64,000 nt of DNA, from positions 147,492,849 to 147,556,848 of the forward strand of contig NC_081410.1 in assembly GCF_030272615.1 (NCBI RefSeq), read 5' to 3'. Source of the DNA: Cryptomeria japonica. Lineage: Eukaryota > Streptophyta > Pinopsida > Cupressales > Cupressaceae. Numbering within the stretch: position 1 is the first letter of the stretch; each line of letters starts with the position of its first letter. The notes under the pieces were generated by a model, which saw only the letters and a program-made list of their open reading frames with translations, had not been told where the DNA came from and searched no databases. Of this stretch, positions 34,191-45,300 are shown one piece after another. The translations under genes were made by a program, and so were the position numbers.

Positions 34191-34256
34191 ATTCTTATTT
34201 CCCGCGGACCTGTGAAAATGGTTAAATTCAAAAATCGATTTGATATATGGGGTAAT

Positions 34257-34272
34257 GCCCCACGGTGGGCAC
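34257..34272 (-). other. Element G primer-binding site
   Basis: Six bases inside the 5' LTR the minus strand reads GTGCCCACCGTGGGGC, a phrase in the right place and of the right size for tRNA priming. I do not assign the tRNA. Confidence 0.6.
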
Positions 34273-34278
34273 TAGAAA

Positions 34279-35744
34279 TGTATGCGGGAAAAGCGGGTCG
34301 ATAGAACTCAAAATGTGAAAAACAGAGCTCTAGGGAGCCTTGCTCACACATCCACAAGACTTCTTGGTGCAAGCTATGGAGTCATGAAGTATGGCTCAGC
34401 TTCCCAAGGATGGTTCCATGGTTCTCTATCTCACAAGGTCCCTCAAACCAATGTTTTTGCTCTCAGATCACTAAGCAAAATGGTTTAGGGATGATAAATG
34501 CAAGAATGAGGGATGCTTTTGTTGATTTTAAGATCAAATGCATCCCAAACTTTGCATGATTCTATAAATGCAATAAACTAGTTATAAGATGACAAGATTA
34601 GTAAACAAGACAATCCTAGCATGCTATATTAGTCTATGATTAAGCTAAATGATGAGGAACATACTCTAAACATGCATATTTAGATTAATTCTTATTTAAA
34701 AGAGAGGGTAAACGATGAGCATAAATGATATATGAAAGCTTGAATGGATTTTAGTATAAGTGATGCTAAAGACTTGGATTCTTTAAAATGGAGGAATGAG
34801 AGCTCTATTTATAGCAAAAACAAGGCAATGGATGGTCTGGATTGAAAGAGTTAATCAAGGGTTGAGTTTGAAAGTTGGGAATCCATGTTTGCAATTGGCA
34901 CCAATGAAATGGTGACAATTGTCAACATAAGGTTGGTTGAGAGGAGATGTAAGAAGCATTAAATGCTTGAGAAGACCTCATGGTTACCCTAGGGGTTAAG
35001 GGTTAAGGTTAAGTTAAGATTACCCATTGGATAAAGCTTTTATCCAAATGATAAATTCTTGTGCAAATGATTAAGGATAACCATGGTCAAAGCAAAAAAT
35101 GTTTGATGTGACCCTTGGGTTACATGGAGGTTGAATTTAGGAAAATTCTTTAACCATGCTAGAGGGTTGAGTTAACCATTAATGGTTATGAAGACTTTGG
35201 GGACAAATTTGTAAGAGTCCTTCCAAATTTGGGGGTATTCAACAAGTTAGCTTGTTGAATGGATAAAGGCTTTAATGCCTTTAGAAGACTTTACTCCAAA
35301 TTTGAGAAGTGACCTCCTCAAATTTAGGGAAAAGGGATAATGGATGGGTTTGAGTTAATTAATTAGGATTAGATGGATTCTAGAAGAAATTAGGAAGAGG
35401 GTTAGGATGCAAGTGGGAGGTGTAGGATTTTGTAAGTGGATGAAGGGATAATGGGTTTTAATTGAATTTAATTCAATTTGGTTGCAATTAAATAAATTAG
35501 ATTTATTTAATTTAGGATAACTATTTTAATTAAATTTGAATTTAATTAAAAAGTGGATAGGGGCTTTAATTGAATAAAATGAATTTATTCTATTAAATGG
35601 TAAAAGAGGTATAGTGAATTTAATTAAGTAATTTACTTAATTAAATAGAGGAATACGGGTAATTTAATTAAATTGGATTCAATTAAATAGAGAAATGAAC
35701 ATAAAATATTCATTTAGGAATATGGTCATTTTTATACGTCTACA
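34279..35744 (-). repeat. Element G 5' LTR
   Basis: Begins (plus coordinates) TGTATGCGGG and ends ACGTCTACA; aligns with 17497-18964 over its whole length. In element orientation U3 would run from 35744 to about 34780, with the start site and R/U5 below it. Confidence 0.93.
34805..34814 (-). promoter_or_regulatory. Element G LTR promoter TATA box
   Basis: The minus strand reads GCTATAAATAGAGCTC, the only strong TATA box in the LTR, conserved in both LTRs. Transcription would start near 34775, giving R/U5 of about 490 bases. Confidence 0.65.
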
Positions 35745-35749
35745 CATAT
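35745..35749. repeat. Right target-site duplication of element G (CATAT)
   Basis: Identical to 17492-17496, directly after the terminal ACA. Confidence 0.9.
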
Positions 35750-37532
35750 AATTTTTAAGAATTTCTGACATTATTTCTACAAGAGCCCTATTGAATTTAT
35801 TCAAATACTTGATAGTGGCTTCTTCTAGAGTCCTCTAAAAATCATCATCGCGCTCATCGTATAATTCAAAGAGTGGTTTGAGATTACCATCTACGTTGAC
35901 TGCTTTCTCCACATCTCTCACTGACATACTAGATTGCTCAAATTTAGTTTTTGTATTCTTGTTGGGCTTCTCATCACCAGAGGGCTTGTCCTTAGTGACT
36001 TTGGATGCCTTGGTGCCCTTTTGCTTGATTTCCTTCACTTCTTCATCTGACTCGGTCTCCTCGTCATCCTTTACCATCACAAATCTTACTTTCTTCCTCT
36101 TCTCACCCTTGGCAGATGGCTTAGATGGAGATTTTATTGTGTTGGCTACCTTTTGAAAACTGGAGGAAGGTGTAGAGCTCCTTGTTTTCTTTGGCTTGGG
36201 AGCAAAGACTTCCGCTTTGGCCTTCTTCTCCTTGACAAGCTCCTTTGTAGATAGAATGTTTCTCTTTCTTTCTTCCCACAAAACCTCCTTAGTAATCCCC
36301 ATGCTCTTTGCATATGCTTTCACTTCCTTCCTCACTTTCCTCTGGATTTCCAGGTTCTTGAACTAACTATGCAGTTTCAAGCTCAAGTCTCGGAATAAGT
36401 TCCAAATATCTCTTTAGAAGGATCTATCAACTTGCTTAATAAATGTTGAGCATGTAGCTCCAATATGTTCTCATCTACCTCATACCCCATGGGCATGATC
36501 CATACAGTTTTGGGCTCAACTGCTTCCATCAGACATTGGTCATTATCCACCATGAAGCAAATTGTGTCCTGATACTTCTCAACAACGGTCTTGGGGATTC
36601 TCTCCCTTTCATGCATTTTACTCTGAGAGTTCTTGAAATAACCCCATAAAATAGCTTTCCAGACCTTAGTATCACCAACATTGTATAATAGTTCTCTAAC
36701 TTGTACTCCCACAAGTCTGTCATAAGCCCATTGGACTTGTCCAACTCCTGGAACTTCATTCGTGAAATAAAAGAATAGAAACATGATTAGAGTTCTATAC
36801 TTGAATGGATGTTTCTTGTCTTGCCTGATTTTAGCTAGTTTCTTCATTAACTCACTTCATAGCAACTCACATAGATCATACATCTTATTCTCCTGAACCA
36901 TCTTATAAGCAACATATATTATTGTTTCAAATATAGAGTTATCTCAACTGGAGTAGTATATCTTATATCCATTCACCATTGAAGCAAATCTAACATCATA
37001 CTCCAAAATGTCATTAATTGTCATGGCTATTTTGTTGAACTTCAAACCGGTTGTGTCTATGACAATTTGGTTCTTCACCAACTTCAATGAGGGCATCTCA
37101 TCGATTGAACACAAACTTGTTATGGCCCAAATATCATTCTTGGTGATCTTGAAAGGCTTGTTTAACCACATGAACTCATCATGCATTATGCTAAGCACAT
37201 ATCAGACCCACTCGTTTTCAACGAACATCGAAAATTTGACAAGCTGCACAAAACCCTTATCCTCCAATACATGGAATTCCAGTTTTAGCTCGAAATTCCT
37301 ATCAATCAACTAATCATTGTAAAGATTCAACAGATGAGAGCTTCCCAACTCCTCGAGGTTGTAGTGAGTGTAAACCCTAATATCCTCAATGTGTAAAACA
37401 CCATGTCAAACCGATAAAAATGCACTCTTCAAATCATCTTCCATGGAAATAAATGGGTGTTTTTTAAAAATATGGCTGAGCTCTCTCAGTGATATCTATG
37501 ACTAGTGGGGTTGTAGTTCCAGAGGCATCCAT
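35745..37532 (-). pseudogene. Element A ORF2, N-terminal and central part
   Basis: Starts MDASGTTTPLVIDITERAQP (37532). Conserved with element B ORF2: IEDIRVYTHYNLEELG, YVLSIMHDEFMWLNKPFKIT, ILEYDVRFASMVNGYKIYYS, TLIMFLFFYFTNEVPGVGQV, and the best block TICFMVDNDQCLMEAVEPKT with MGYEVDENILELHA (36600-36440). Then follow a lysine-rich, serine-rich basic linker (36340-35960) and LFELYDERDDDF with RALVEIMSEIL. Many stops and shifts. It breaks at the element G target site and resumes at 17491. No known enzyme fold recognised; it may be a structural or nucleic-acid-binding protein. Confidence 0.65.
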
Positions 37533-38059
37533 TTCAAAAATTTCAAACTTCAAACTCAAGAAAGGTTTCACGAAAAAATACCTTGACCGTCGGATTAGGT
37601 TTTCACTCGAGAAATCTCTTTCACGCTTTGATCTTCTTGGATAATCTTCTCATAGAGCGCTCTCCTCTTCTTCTTTGGAATGCAAAGTGAAAAATGAAAG
37701 GAAAAATGGCTTTTTATTGTTTGCTTATCTAACATTTAGGGTGCATTAAATGTGTTTAGCCCTAAACCTTTCAGATGCTCAACTTTTATAAATAGATCAC
37801 AAGGAATCATCTACGGATCTTCATTATTGTTTAGATTCTTCCGGAGATCATCTCACATCATCTGTAATACCCCGTCACAACATCTTCTAGCCCGTTAGAT
37901 TCAAGTATTATCTGCTTTAGGGGTGCATAAGATTTTCATGAAAACTCCCCCTAGGCTGGAGGCCTTAAATCAACTCCCGAAGGAATTTACAGTACCGGAT
38001 TCGGGTGCAGATCCAATCCTTCCATCTGAATCACTCTTCTTAACCCATGTCTTCTTCAA

Positions 38060-39497
38060 TTGATCTTAGATCTCCTCCACTTTTGCTTTCCCTTTTACAT
38101 TTGCCTGCACATTCTTATTTTTGTCTGTCGGACCATTCTATTCATATTTTTGTTTTTGCCGAATCTTGCAATGTGACCAGATTTGTTGCAATTGTAGCAT
38201 ACAACACTTCCTTGTCTAGGCCTGAAATTCCCTTGATTTCCTCTTGATTTGTACTTATTAGCAACATGTCCAACCTAACACATGCATAACATCTAGTTTT
38301 CCTTCTATTTTGAAAGTTATTCATCATACTTCTACATTCATTTGACTTATGTCCATACTTGTTGCATTTAAAACATTGACTGGAGAAAGATGTACCATTC
38401 TGAATCATTCTATTTCTGCATTGACTAGCCATATGACCAAATTTATTGTAAATTAAATAGTTACCATTGAACTCATGAGCATTAGGTTGCCTTATTGGAG
38501 ACCTTTTAGCTTGTGTTCTTCTGATGTTGAGACTTAGGATTGCTTTGACCAAATCCAGAGCTTTTACCTTTCTCAAATCCAAGTCCTCACTTGTCATCCT
38601 CACTCTTTTGACTTTCAAGCATCTCATTAAGTTTGGATGAACTAATCCCGAATTTCCTCGTGTACTCGTTTGCAGCTTCAAGTTCATATCTAAGAAGAAG
38701 AATCTGCTTTCCAAGATCTTCCTCGTGTTGTCTTGATTCTTGTAGGTCAAGATTCAGTTGGCCATTCTCGCAATCAAGTTTGTAGCATTCAGATCATATT
38801 TATCTCTCAATAACTAAGCAAGATTCTCCTCATTCTTCTTTATTTCCTCAATACCCTTTGTCAATTTCATCACAATAGATTCTATCTCATTCTTCGGAAC
38901 TGCAATATCTCTAGCAAGTTTCTCACATTATTTTATCTTCTCTTTCAAGGCTTGGTCATCAATGATTTGGCTTTCTTTCTCCTTTAGCTTATCAAAAAGT
39001 TCCTTTCTCTTCTTTCTTGACTTGTTCAACTAATCTTTTTGTTGGCCCAGTTTGTCATTACATCAAAAGACCGCTTTATCAACGCTCGATACAAACTATA
39101 GAGATATGGATCACATGGGAGGCAATCAATCCCCTTTCACTGATCCTGAGGGGAGTGCTAACCATTTTCCAACAATCTCCCCCTCGGCATTACCCAAGTG
39201 GATTCGAACCCATGGCCCAACGCTCTAATACCATTTGTTGGCCTAGTTTGTCGTTGCGTCAAAAGACTGATTTATCAATGCCCAATACAAACTATAGAGA
39301 TATGGATCACATAGGAGGTGATTAGTCCCTTGTCACTAATCCCAAGGGGAGCATTGACCATTTTCCAACACTTTCAATGACTGGATGAAGTTCTTGACAT
39401 CCTTAAGATTTGCTTTCATCTGTCGGACCTCAGCTTGGGATTGATCAAGGTCCTCAAGTGCCATAATAAGCTGATGTTGAAGACTACCAGAATCCAT
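38060..39497 (-). pseudogene. Element A gag: coiled coil plus CCHC knuckles, interrupted by a TRIM
   Basis: Begins near MDSGSLQHQLIMALEDLDQS (39497), directly downstream of the primer site. A long coiled coil (LKEKIK, VMKLTKGIEEIKKNEEN, RQHEEDLGKQILLLRYELEA) runs to a conserved SEDD-GLGFEKGKSSGFG block at about 38600, matching element B SEDSRGLGFVQGESFG. CCHC-type knuckles follow: YNKFGHMASQC (first C lost), CFKCNKYGHKSNEC, CYACV..., and CYNCNKSGHIARF (last C lost). A TRIM at 39040-39370 splits the coiled coil. Stops and frame changes make it non-functional. Confidence 0.7.
39040..39370 (-). mobile_element. Complete 331-bp TRIM (miniature LTR retrotransposon)
   Basis: Two 135-bp LTRs (39040-39174 and 39236-39370), both TGTTGG...CCAACA, flank only 61 bp of internal DNA. 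On the minus strand the internal part starts two bases after the LTR with TGGTATTAGAGC (39233-39222, tRNA-iMet type primer site) and ends with CGAGGGGGAGAT (polypurine tract) against the next LTR. Flanks CTTTT and CTTTC agree at four of five bases. The LTRs differ at about 20 of 135 positions, mostly transitions. A GGGTTCGAATCC box (minus strand, 39211-39200) resembles a Pol III B box. No coding capacity. Confidence 0.88.
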
Positions 39498-39551
39498 TTA
39501 ATCACCTTCCCGGATCCTTCTCAAGTTGTTAGGCTTCTTTCGAGGAACTAG

Positions 39552-39563
39552 GCTCTTATACCA
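39552..39563 (-). other. Element A primer-binding site (tRNA-iMet type)
   Basis: Two bases inside the LTR the minus strand reads TGGTATAAGAGC, one base off the usual TGGTATCAGAGC. Confidence 0.8.
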
Positions 39564-39565
39564 GT

Positions 39566-40716
39566 TGTTGGAATCAAGGAACACTAAGAGGGGGGGGGGG
39601 GGGGGGGAGGCAGGTGAATCAGTGTTCTGCAATTTTTAACTTTATTAACTTGTTCTTTCAACCACTTAATGCAAATGAACAAAACAAAGATGCAAAAACA
39701 TAAAGTAATCAACAACAACACCATAACACCAAGATTTTGTAAATGGAAAACCTAGTTAAGGGAAAAACCATGGTGGGAATGAGACCCACAATATAAGTAT
39801 ACCTTGTAGAAGTATAAAAATATTTCATTGGAAATGCACATACATTCAGGCACACTGCCTAGAGCTCACTGCTCAAAATATCAAGGGCTATAACCCTACG
39901 AAGACTCGCTGTCTTACAATATATTTTACAAAAGATAATTGGAATCTCTAAACTGAAAAATAGCATCTACAAATGCCAAATTATAGTTCTGGTTAAGCAC
40001 AAAACACTTAATCTCACACTGCTCTGTTATACTACTTTGTCATGCTGATATGCAATATTCCAAAGAATAAATTCTTCACTTGCGCACGTGAAAGTGCACA
40101 CAATTGACCACAAACACTTTCCACACATCCACCGATATCCAAAATGATCATATTCATCTATCTTATATATCCACAACATGAAATTAGGTCTTCTACATGT
40201 CGGCTTCAAGAACACATAACATATAATGAAACGTGCATACATAGTCGGCTCAATCTGAACTCCAATGCATATGTAGACCAAAAATAATTGTCCATACACT
40301 TCCAATATATTGTTTAAAAATTCTCAATCACAAAAACAACCACTGAAATTACTCCATCAATTCCGCACAACAATCAACTAATCAAAATGACCATACCACA
40401 CTATTCAACCCAAAAACTTGTACATCGGATCTTCTAACTCACACAAAAATCATCATCGGAGGTTAAGATTTTGAAATAATGTACTCTGGACATCTAACTA
40501 TCTTCCTCTGACTCTGCAACACAAAATATTCAACCGAAATGAAATGCCAACCAAAATATTGTATTTTGTCGGATGCACCGTTCTAACTCACTAGACTTAA
40601 CCAAATCTTCATTATGACTTCCGATAGGATCAAATCACACACTGCAGATAGGATCTCTGACTAGAGTTGCCATAAATGAAAAAATCTAACGCCCTATGCA
40701 GTGTCTCTTGCCAACA
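39566..40716 (-). repeat. Element A 5' LTR
   Basis: In plus coordinates starts TGTTGGAATCAAGG and ends TGCCAACA. In element orientation its first bases TGTTGGCAAGAGACACT and a GATGGCAAC-like phrase about 50 bases on match the start of the element B LTR (TGTTGGCAATTGACACTC), so A and B belong to one family. An 18-base G-run lies at 39590-39607. Confidence 0.8.
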
Positions 40717-40732
40717 AAAGAAACATGCAGTT

Positions 40733-40753
40733 GGATTCGCATCAGGTTCACCA
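40733..40753 (-). other. Element C primer-binding-site-like sequence
   Basis: Five bases inside the right LTR the minus strand reads TGGTGAACCTGATGCGAATC, which starts TGG as primer sites do. The tRNA was not assigned. Element A is inserted about 40 bases inside the LTR. Confidence 0.45.
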
Positions 40754-40758
40754 AATTG

Positions 40759-42350
40759 TGTAGGACTAAAATGGAATCAAGTGAATGAGGAACTAATCCC
40801 ACTCTCATTCACACATTAGAATACAACTGCTCCTAAGGAGATGATTCACTTTGAATTCTTTATGTGATAGAGAGTCAAGGAATATCTTTAGGGTTTTTAT
40901 TCCTTTGTTTTTGTGAAGAGGAGATGAGCTAAATGCAATCAAATGACAAACTATTATAAGGAGATGAACAATATTGATAACATAAACTAAAATAACAAAA
41001 AATGTAGAATTGAGACTAAGACACAAGCTTCAGAATAGGGAATGAAATTCAGATGTGCACCTGTCACCAAAAATTGAGTTGAATTGAGTTGGACAAGGGC
41101 GCTAGGTGCTCTGGTCTCTAAAACTATACTGAGTCAATCTTCTGGAATCTGTAACCTGAAGTCCTAAGATACTGAACTACCACAAAATCACTAGAGCATT
41201 GGGCACTCTGGTCCTAGGGATCAGGGACCTCCTTCTGGATTTAGACCTGCACTTGCAGTCTTTAGCTTTCCCAAAGATCACAACTTTGTTAGATCTCTAT
41301 ACTTGTACCTACAACATGAAAAGTGGTGTTTGGGTGGCTATATAGGGGTTTGCCTTGGTCAAACCCCTTGGTTTGGTGATTTCCACCTCCATAAATAGAA
41401 AATGAAATGTTGAAATGTGTGTGTGTCCTAGAATCTCATGTGTCTACAAGATTGTAACGAGCTAGAATTCAAAATTTAGAGTTCTACCCTATGTTGGGTA
41501 CAAACCCTAAATATAAATGAGAATGCTTTAAATAAAAAATGTAATAATGGATCTAAAGCAATAATTTAAATCTAAAAACAAATATTGTGAAACTCATATA
41601 AAAATATGAAAATAACATGAAACCATACCAAACCATAAGGGATAGGTACAAGCCAATCAACAATCAGTGATCTCTTGTTATTCTTTAATATCTTCAAAGC
41701 TTCAATTGATGAAAAAGACTTGATAGATGCTTGATTTGTTCATTCAATACTTCACATAACCTGCACTTTCACTTCACAAGAGGCTCTTTCAATTGCTAGA
41801 GTTGTTGGATCCTTCAACGAGGAAAGGCTATATATACGAAACCCTAACTTTGTTTTTGATCAAACGCTGAGCTAGAATTGATATATTTTCATACGAAATT
41901 GGATCTAAACATTATAATACCACTAAAACATGGTCCCAAAATTCGGGGAAAAAAAGAGGGGACCAAAATGCCACGCTCTGGTACAGTCAAATTTTTTTCA
42001 AATTTTTAGAGATGCATGATATCGCGAGTACAAAGTCCATTCCAGATCAATGCAACAATTTGAGGTGTTTAAATATGTGAAATCGAGCTTTAAAGGTTGA
42101 AATAGGAGTTAATCAAGGTTTTGATGATTTGGTTGATTAAAAAGGATAACATAGAAAGGGGCACACTTAGGGTTAAGGGCCCAATTTTATGATGTGTGGA
42201 GTGATAAAAGAGGACTTTAGATTTAATTTAACTAATTAATTAAATGCTTAAAGGGAATTTAAAATTCAAAATGCAACACACTAAGACGGGTGCTAACCTA
42301 AGCGTCGAATTGTACCACCCAATTAAAGGTGTACAGTTTACGACACTACA
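40759..42350 (-). repeat. Element C 5' LTR
   Basis: Homologous over its full length to 9979-11574, same orientation, ends ACACTACA. On the minus strand it contains GTATATATAGCC near 41826-41837, a candidate TATA box shared in degenerate form by the other LTR. Confidence 0.8.
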
Positions 42351-45300
42351 AAATTATCGAATTTTGAAACCTCAATTATTAATATTATTTCTTTGTAATA
42401 ACGTACTAATGAAATTTGGTGTTTGAATGAGTATGTGAGACAAGTTATTTTGATTGAGAAGGTGAGAACATTGTTGAGCCAGGGGTAACTTAGTAGTTTA
42501 AAAGTGGTCGATAGATATGGAATAATGCACACACCACATAGGGAAAATTGATTTACTGTTTTACTTTTTAAAATTGACTAATTTAAAATAAAAACCTTGG
42601 AGTATTTTATTGCAGAAAAAATGTATATTATCTTTTATGAATGGCAATTAGAAAAGCAATAGTCAAAGTATTTTGAATTTTTTTATGATTGACAAAATTT
42701 GCGTTTCCTTTGTGCAAATAAACATGTTTAAGTAAAGTTTTATTATTAATTAATAGACCATTTGAATTCAAGTTCATTTATCTCATACATAAACAAGAGT
42801 AATGGTGAAGGTAGGCGAAACTTAGAAAAGAACATTTTGGTGTTCAAATCTTATTAAATATTGATGCAAGTAGTGAAAACCATTAAGTAGGGAGTAGTAG
42901 TTATTTAAAAAATTAAAGGAGTTGCCACCACCATTAACTTTCTATTGTCTTAAAAACTTACGTTATTATTCATGCTAAGGGGAGCCTCACTATTGCCCAA
43001 AATTAGAAGGAAGAAGTAGAGATTTAAGGGGGGGAATAGGTAGAACGGGGACATTCCATATCTTTATTCTTCTCACCATAGAATCAAATAAAAAATAAGG
43101 AAAGAAACACAATTCAAACAAATTAAAAAGGAGGAGCTTGATCAGAAAGAAGAGGAAGCTCAAATGAAGATGGTGATCTAACAAATGCGGGAGAAGAATA
43201 CTCAATAGGCTACCTCACACCAGGTATCTACCCTCTAATAATGTTTACCCATTTAATAGAAATCTATGTTTTCACAAATATCTTTTCTCAACATGCACTT
43301 AGCTTAATGTTTTATTCTCAAGTCATAATTTTTCCTTGAGATAGCCAAATGACCTCTGATCTCTTGGCCATATTATTGTCATTATAGAATTTTTTATCTA
43401 CATGAACGTTTAAAAGATGTATTCATACATTGAATGGTCCTAGTATTGCTATATTATCCTCACAGTTTGATTTATATATTATATGCATTACTCTTGTTGA
43501 CATGTAGTATAAAGAAAGAATGCAATATGTCATTTGTTTTCTCATTTATGCATGTTCCAAGCATGAATCGAATAAAAGTCTCCCTTAATGCTCATCCTTG
43601 GAATCAACCTTCAATTGTCTACTTTATTTTCTCCAAGAAAACTAAGGAGTCAATATTTGATTATCTTTATTTTCAAATACATGCTTAAATCGTCCTTCTT
43701 GGGTGCAACTTATTGATTGCATCTTATAGTTGTTTTATCTTCTCATTCTTGGATGGAACCTTTTCAAGTCTTTTATTTCCCTCTCTCAAGTTGCAATAAA
43801 GGATATTTTCTTGCACCCTTTATGTGCTCCAAAAGTTTGCATGGTTATTAGTTTGATAATATTAAGCTATGCATGCATATTAAGCTTGTTATTAAATTCC
43901 ATGAGATCAATTTGCAAAGACAAACTTGGAACCGATATCAAGCATTTCATATACTCTGTACGTGCATTTAGGATTTTTGAAAGACATTTTTAGCACTTAC
44001 AATCTCTTATAACCCTCTGTATATATCTAAATGTACCTTTGCCATGGGTCTAAAGTAGTAATCCACTCATACCATATCTACCTTGCATTAAATGATATCA
44101 CTTTGTTGTGTTAAAGATTATTAGAAATCGACATTGTCTGATGCTCTTGTCTTACAATCTCTCTTCATAATTGACTTGCACAATAAATGATAGATGTAGG
44201 CACAAATTATTAAGGCTATTTAAATCCGTGCACCAAAAAATGTTAAATATTATCAAAAATTTATTTTGTGTTCATGCTTTTTGATATTTTCTTTTCATAC
44301 CATTTTCATGTTCTCACAAGTTGAAGTTTTAGGGAGTCTTCTCCAAGACAGGTATATAATTAAGAAGCCAATAGTATCATTGCATCATCATAAATTGTAA
44401 CAACTTACGTAACATAAGTACCTTGTGTTTTCCATAAACTTGACCCACCCATTATGATCTTCTCTCAATTTAAACAAGTTCTAGTTATTGAATCCTTGTT
44501 GAACTGTATGCAAACTTAATTTCAAGATAGGACAAATCAATAATTAGAATCGATAGGTACAAGCATTTATACTTTTTCCTTTCACCAAATCCTTGCTAAT
44601 CATTCTTACATATTCTAAAGAGTGATACACATTAGACTTCTATCTTTTGTGGTGTAACACCTCGACAAGGAACCCTAGAGGGTATGAGAAAATTATACAA
44701 GGAATACATGGAAACATATTTGCTTTTTGTAATTAAATTTGAACATACATAACATATACACGAACAATGCTCGAACCTCAAGATTAGGTCGGCTCGTAGC
44801 TTACTGACTATGCACAAGTGGAATACTAAACACTCTAAACATTAAATGAGCAAGGAGAAATTTCTCCCAAACCCTATTACAAGTTCTAAGAGGATTTTAG
44901 GATCACACATGACCATTCCCAAAATTTCCAAGTTCAATTCATTAAACAAGACAAAAAACTAAGTCCTGGGTGTCACAAATGGGTTCAAGTGAAACCCTAA
45001 TTGCAAATAGATACCCAGACACCAATCAAACTCACTCAAAACCTACTCAAAACACCTATAAGGGTTACATAATGTCTCTAACTTCACAACACAACTAAAT
45101 GGAGTCAAACAGGCATGACACTTGCACGTTTGAGGACACTAGAGCTAGACTTCACAAGTGTTGGACGCTAGAGCAAGTCTTCACAAGTGCCTTGAGAGGA
45201 TACTAATGAAAATTGAGGACACTATCATGACGTGCAAGAATTATTGAATCATGCATGTATCCCTAGGACCCAATGGAATCCTCTGGACTAGTGAAATCGC

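Larger units (their letters stand above)
31186..34256 (-). other. Element G gag leader (untranslated region)
   Basis: Three kilobases between the primer site and gag without a convincing coding region. It contains two blocks of the octamer array (listed separately). Several short minus-strand frames exist, including one of 128 codons just before gag (31187-31573) with no recognisable domain. Tat elements often have long leaders; splicing of this one cannot be judged from sequence alone. Confidence 0.6.
17497..35744 (-). mobile_element. Element G: 18.25-kb Tat-lineage Ty3/Gypsy retrotransposon with antisense PMD gene
   Basis: Both LTRs (1,468 and 1,466 bp, TGT...ACA) and a perfect 5-bp target duplication are present, so the insertion is structurally complete. 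The minus strand reads 5' LTR, primer site, about 3-kb leader with octamer arrays, gag, protease, G-patch, acidic spacer, RT, RNase H, a second archaeal-type RNase H, and integrase. A plus-strand PMD gene follows before the 3' LTR. Dual RNase H and extra ORFs beyond integrase are features of the Tat lineage. LTRs differ by roughly 3-5% in the parts compared by eye. The coding region has about ten nonsense codons and a few frameshifts, so movement would need proteins from another copy. Confidence 0.92.
16035..40716 (-). mobile_element. Element A: polymerase-less LTR element with CCHC gag and a long second ORF
   Basis: The right end has a full LTR (39566-40716, TGTTGG...CCAACA) with an adjacent tRNA-iMet-type primer site, and the left end keeps the last 44 bases of the other LTR (TGTTGGAATC at 16035). 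Flanking bases ATAGA (16030-16034) and AAAGA (40717-40721) match at four of five positions, as expected for an aged target duplication in element C. Internal coding on the minus strand runs gag (39497-38060) and ORF2 (37532-35745 continuing at 17491-16100); ORF2 was split by insertion of element G. The same two ORFs occur in element B. No RT, RNase H or integrase is present. Confidence 0.75.
9979..42350 (-). mobile_element. Element C: old Ty3/Gypsy-derived LTR element, outer layer of the nest
   Basis: Two related, diverged repeats of about 1.6 kb in the same orientation (9979-11574 and 40759-42350) begin TGTAGGA and end CTACA, so they share short inverted termini. A polypurine-like tract abuts the left copy and a primer-site-like sequence abuts the right copy, which makes the element read right to left. 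Its own DNA is only 9979-16034 and 40717-42350; the rest is element A with its passengers. Flanks are TAATT on the left (if the LTR is taken to start TGTGTAGG at 9977) and AAATT on the right, a duplication with one mismatch. It encodes Gypsy-like protease and linker segments, but no RT or integrase survives. Confidence 0.75.

Noticed and set aside
43434-43993. Two hydrophobic plus-strand frames of 84 and 87 codons considered as membrane proteins
   Set aside because: T-rich low-complexity translation without start context, family motif or repeat neighbours.
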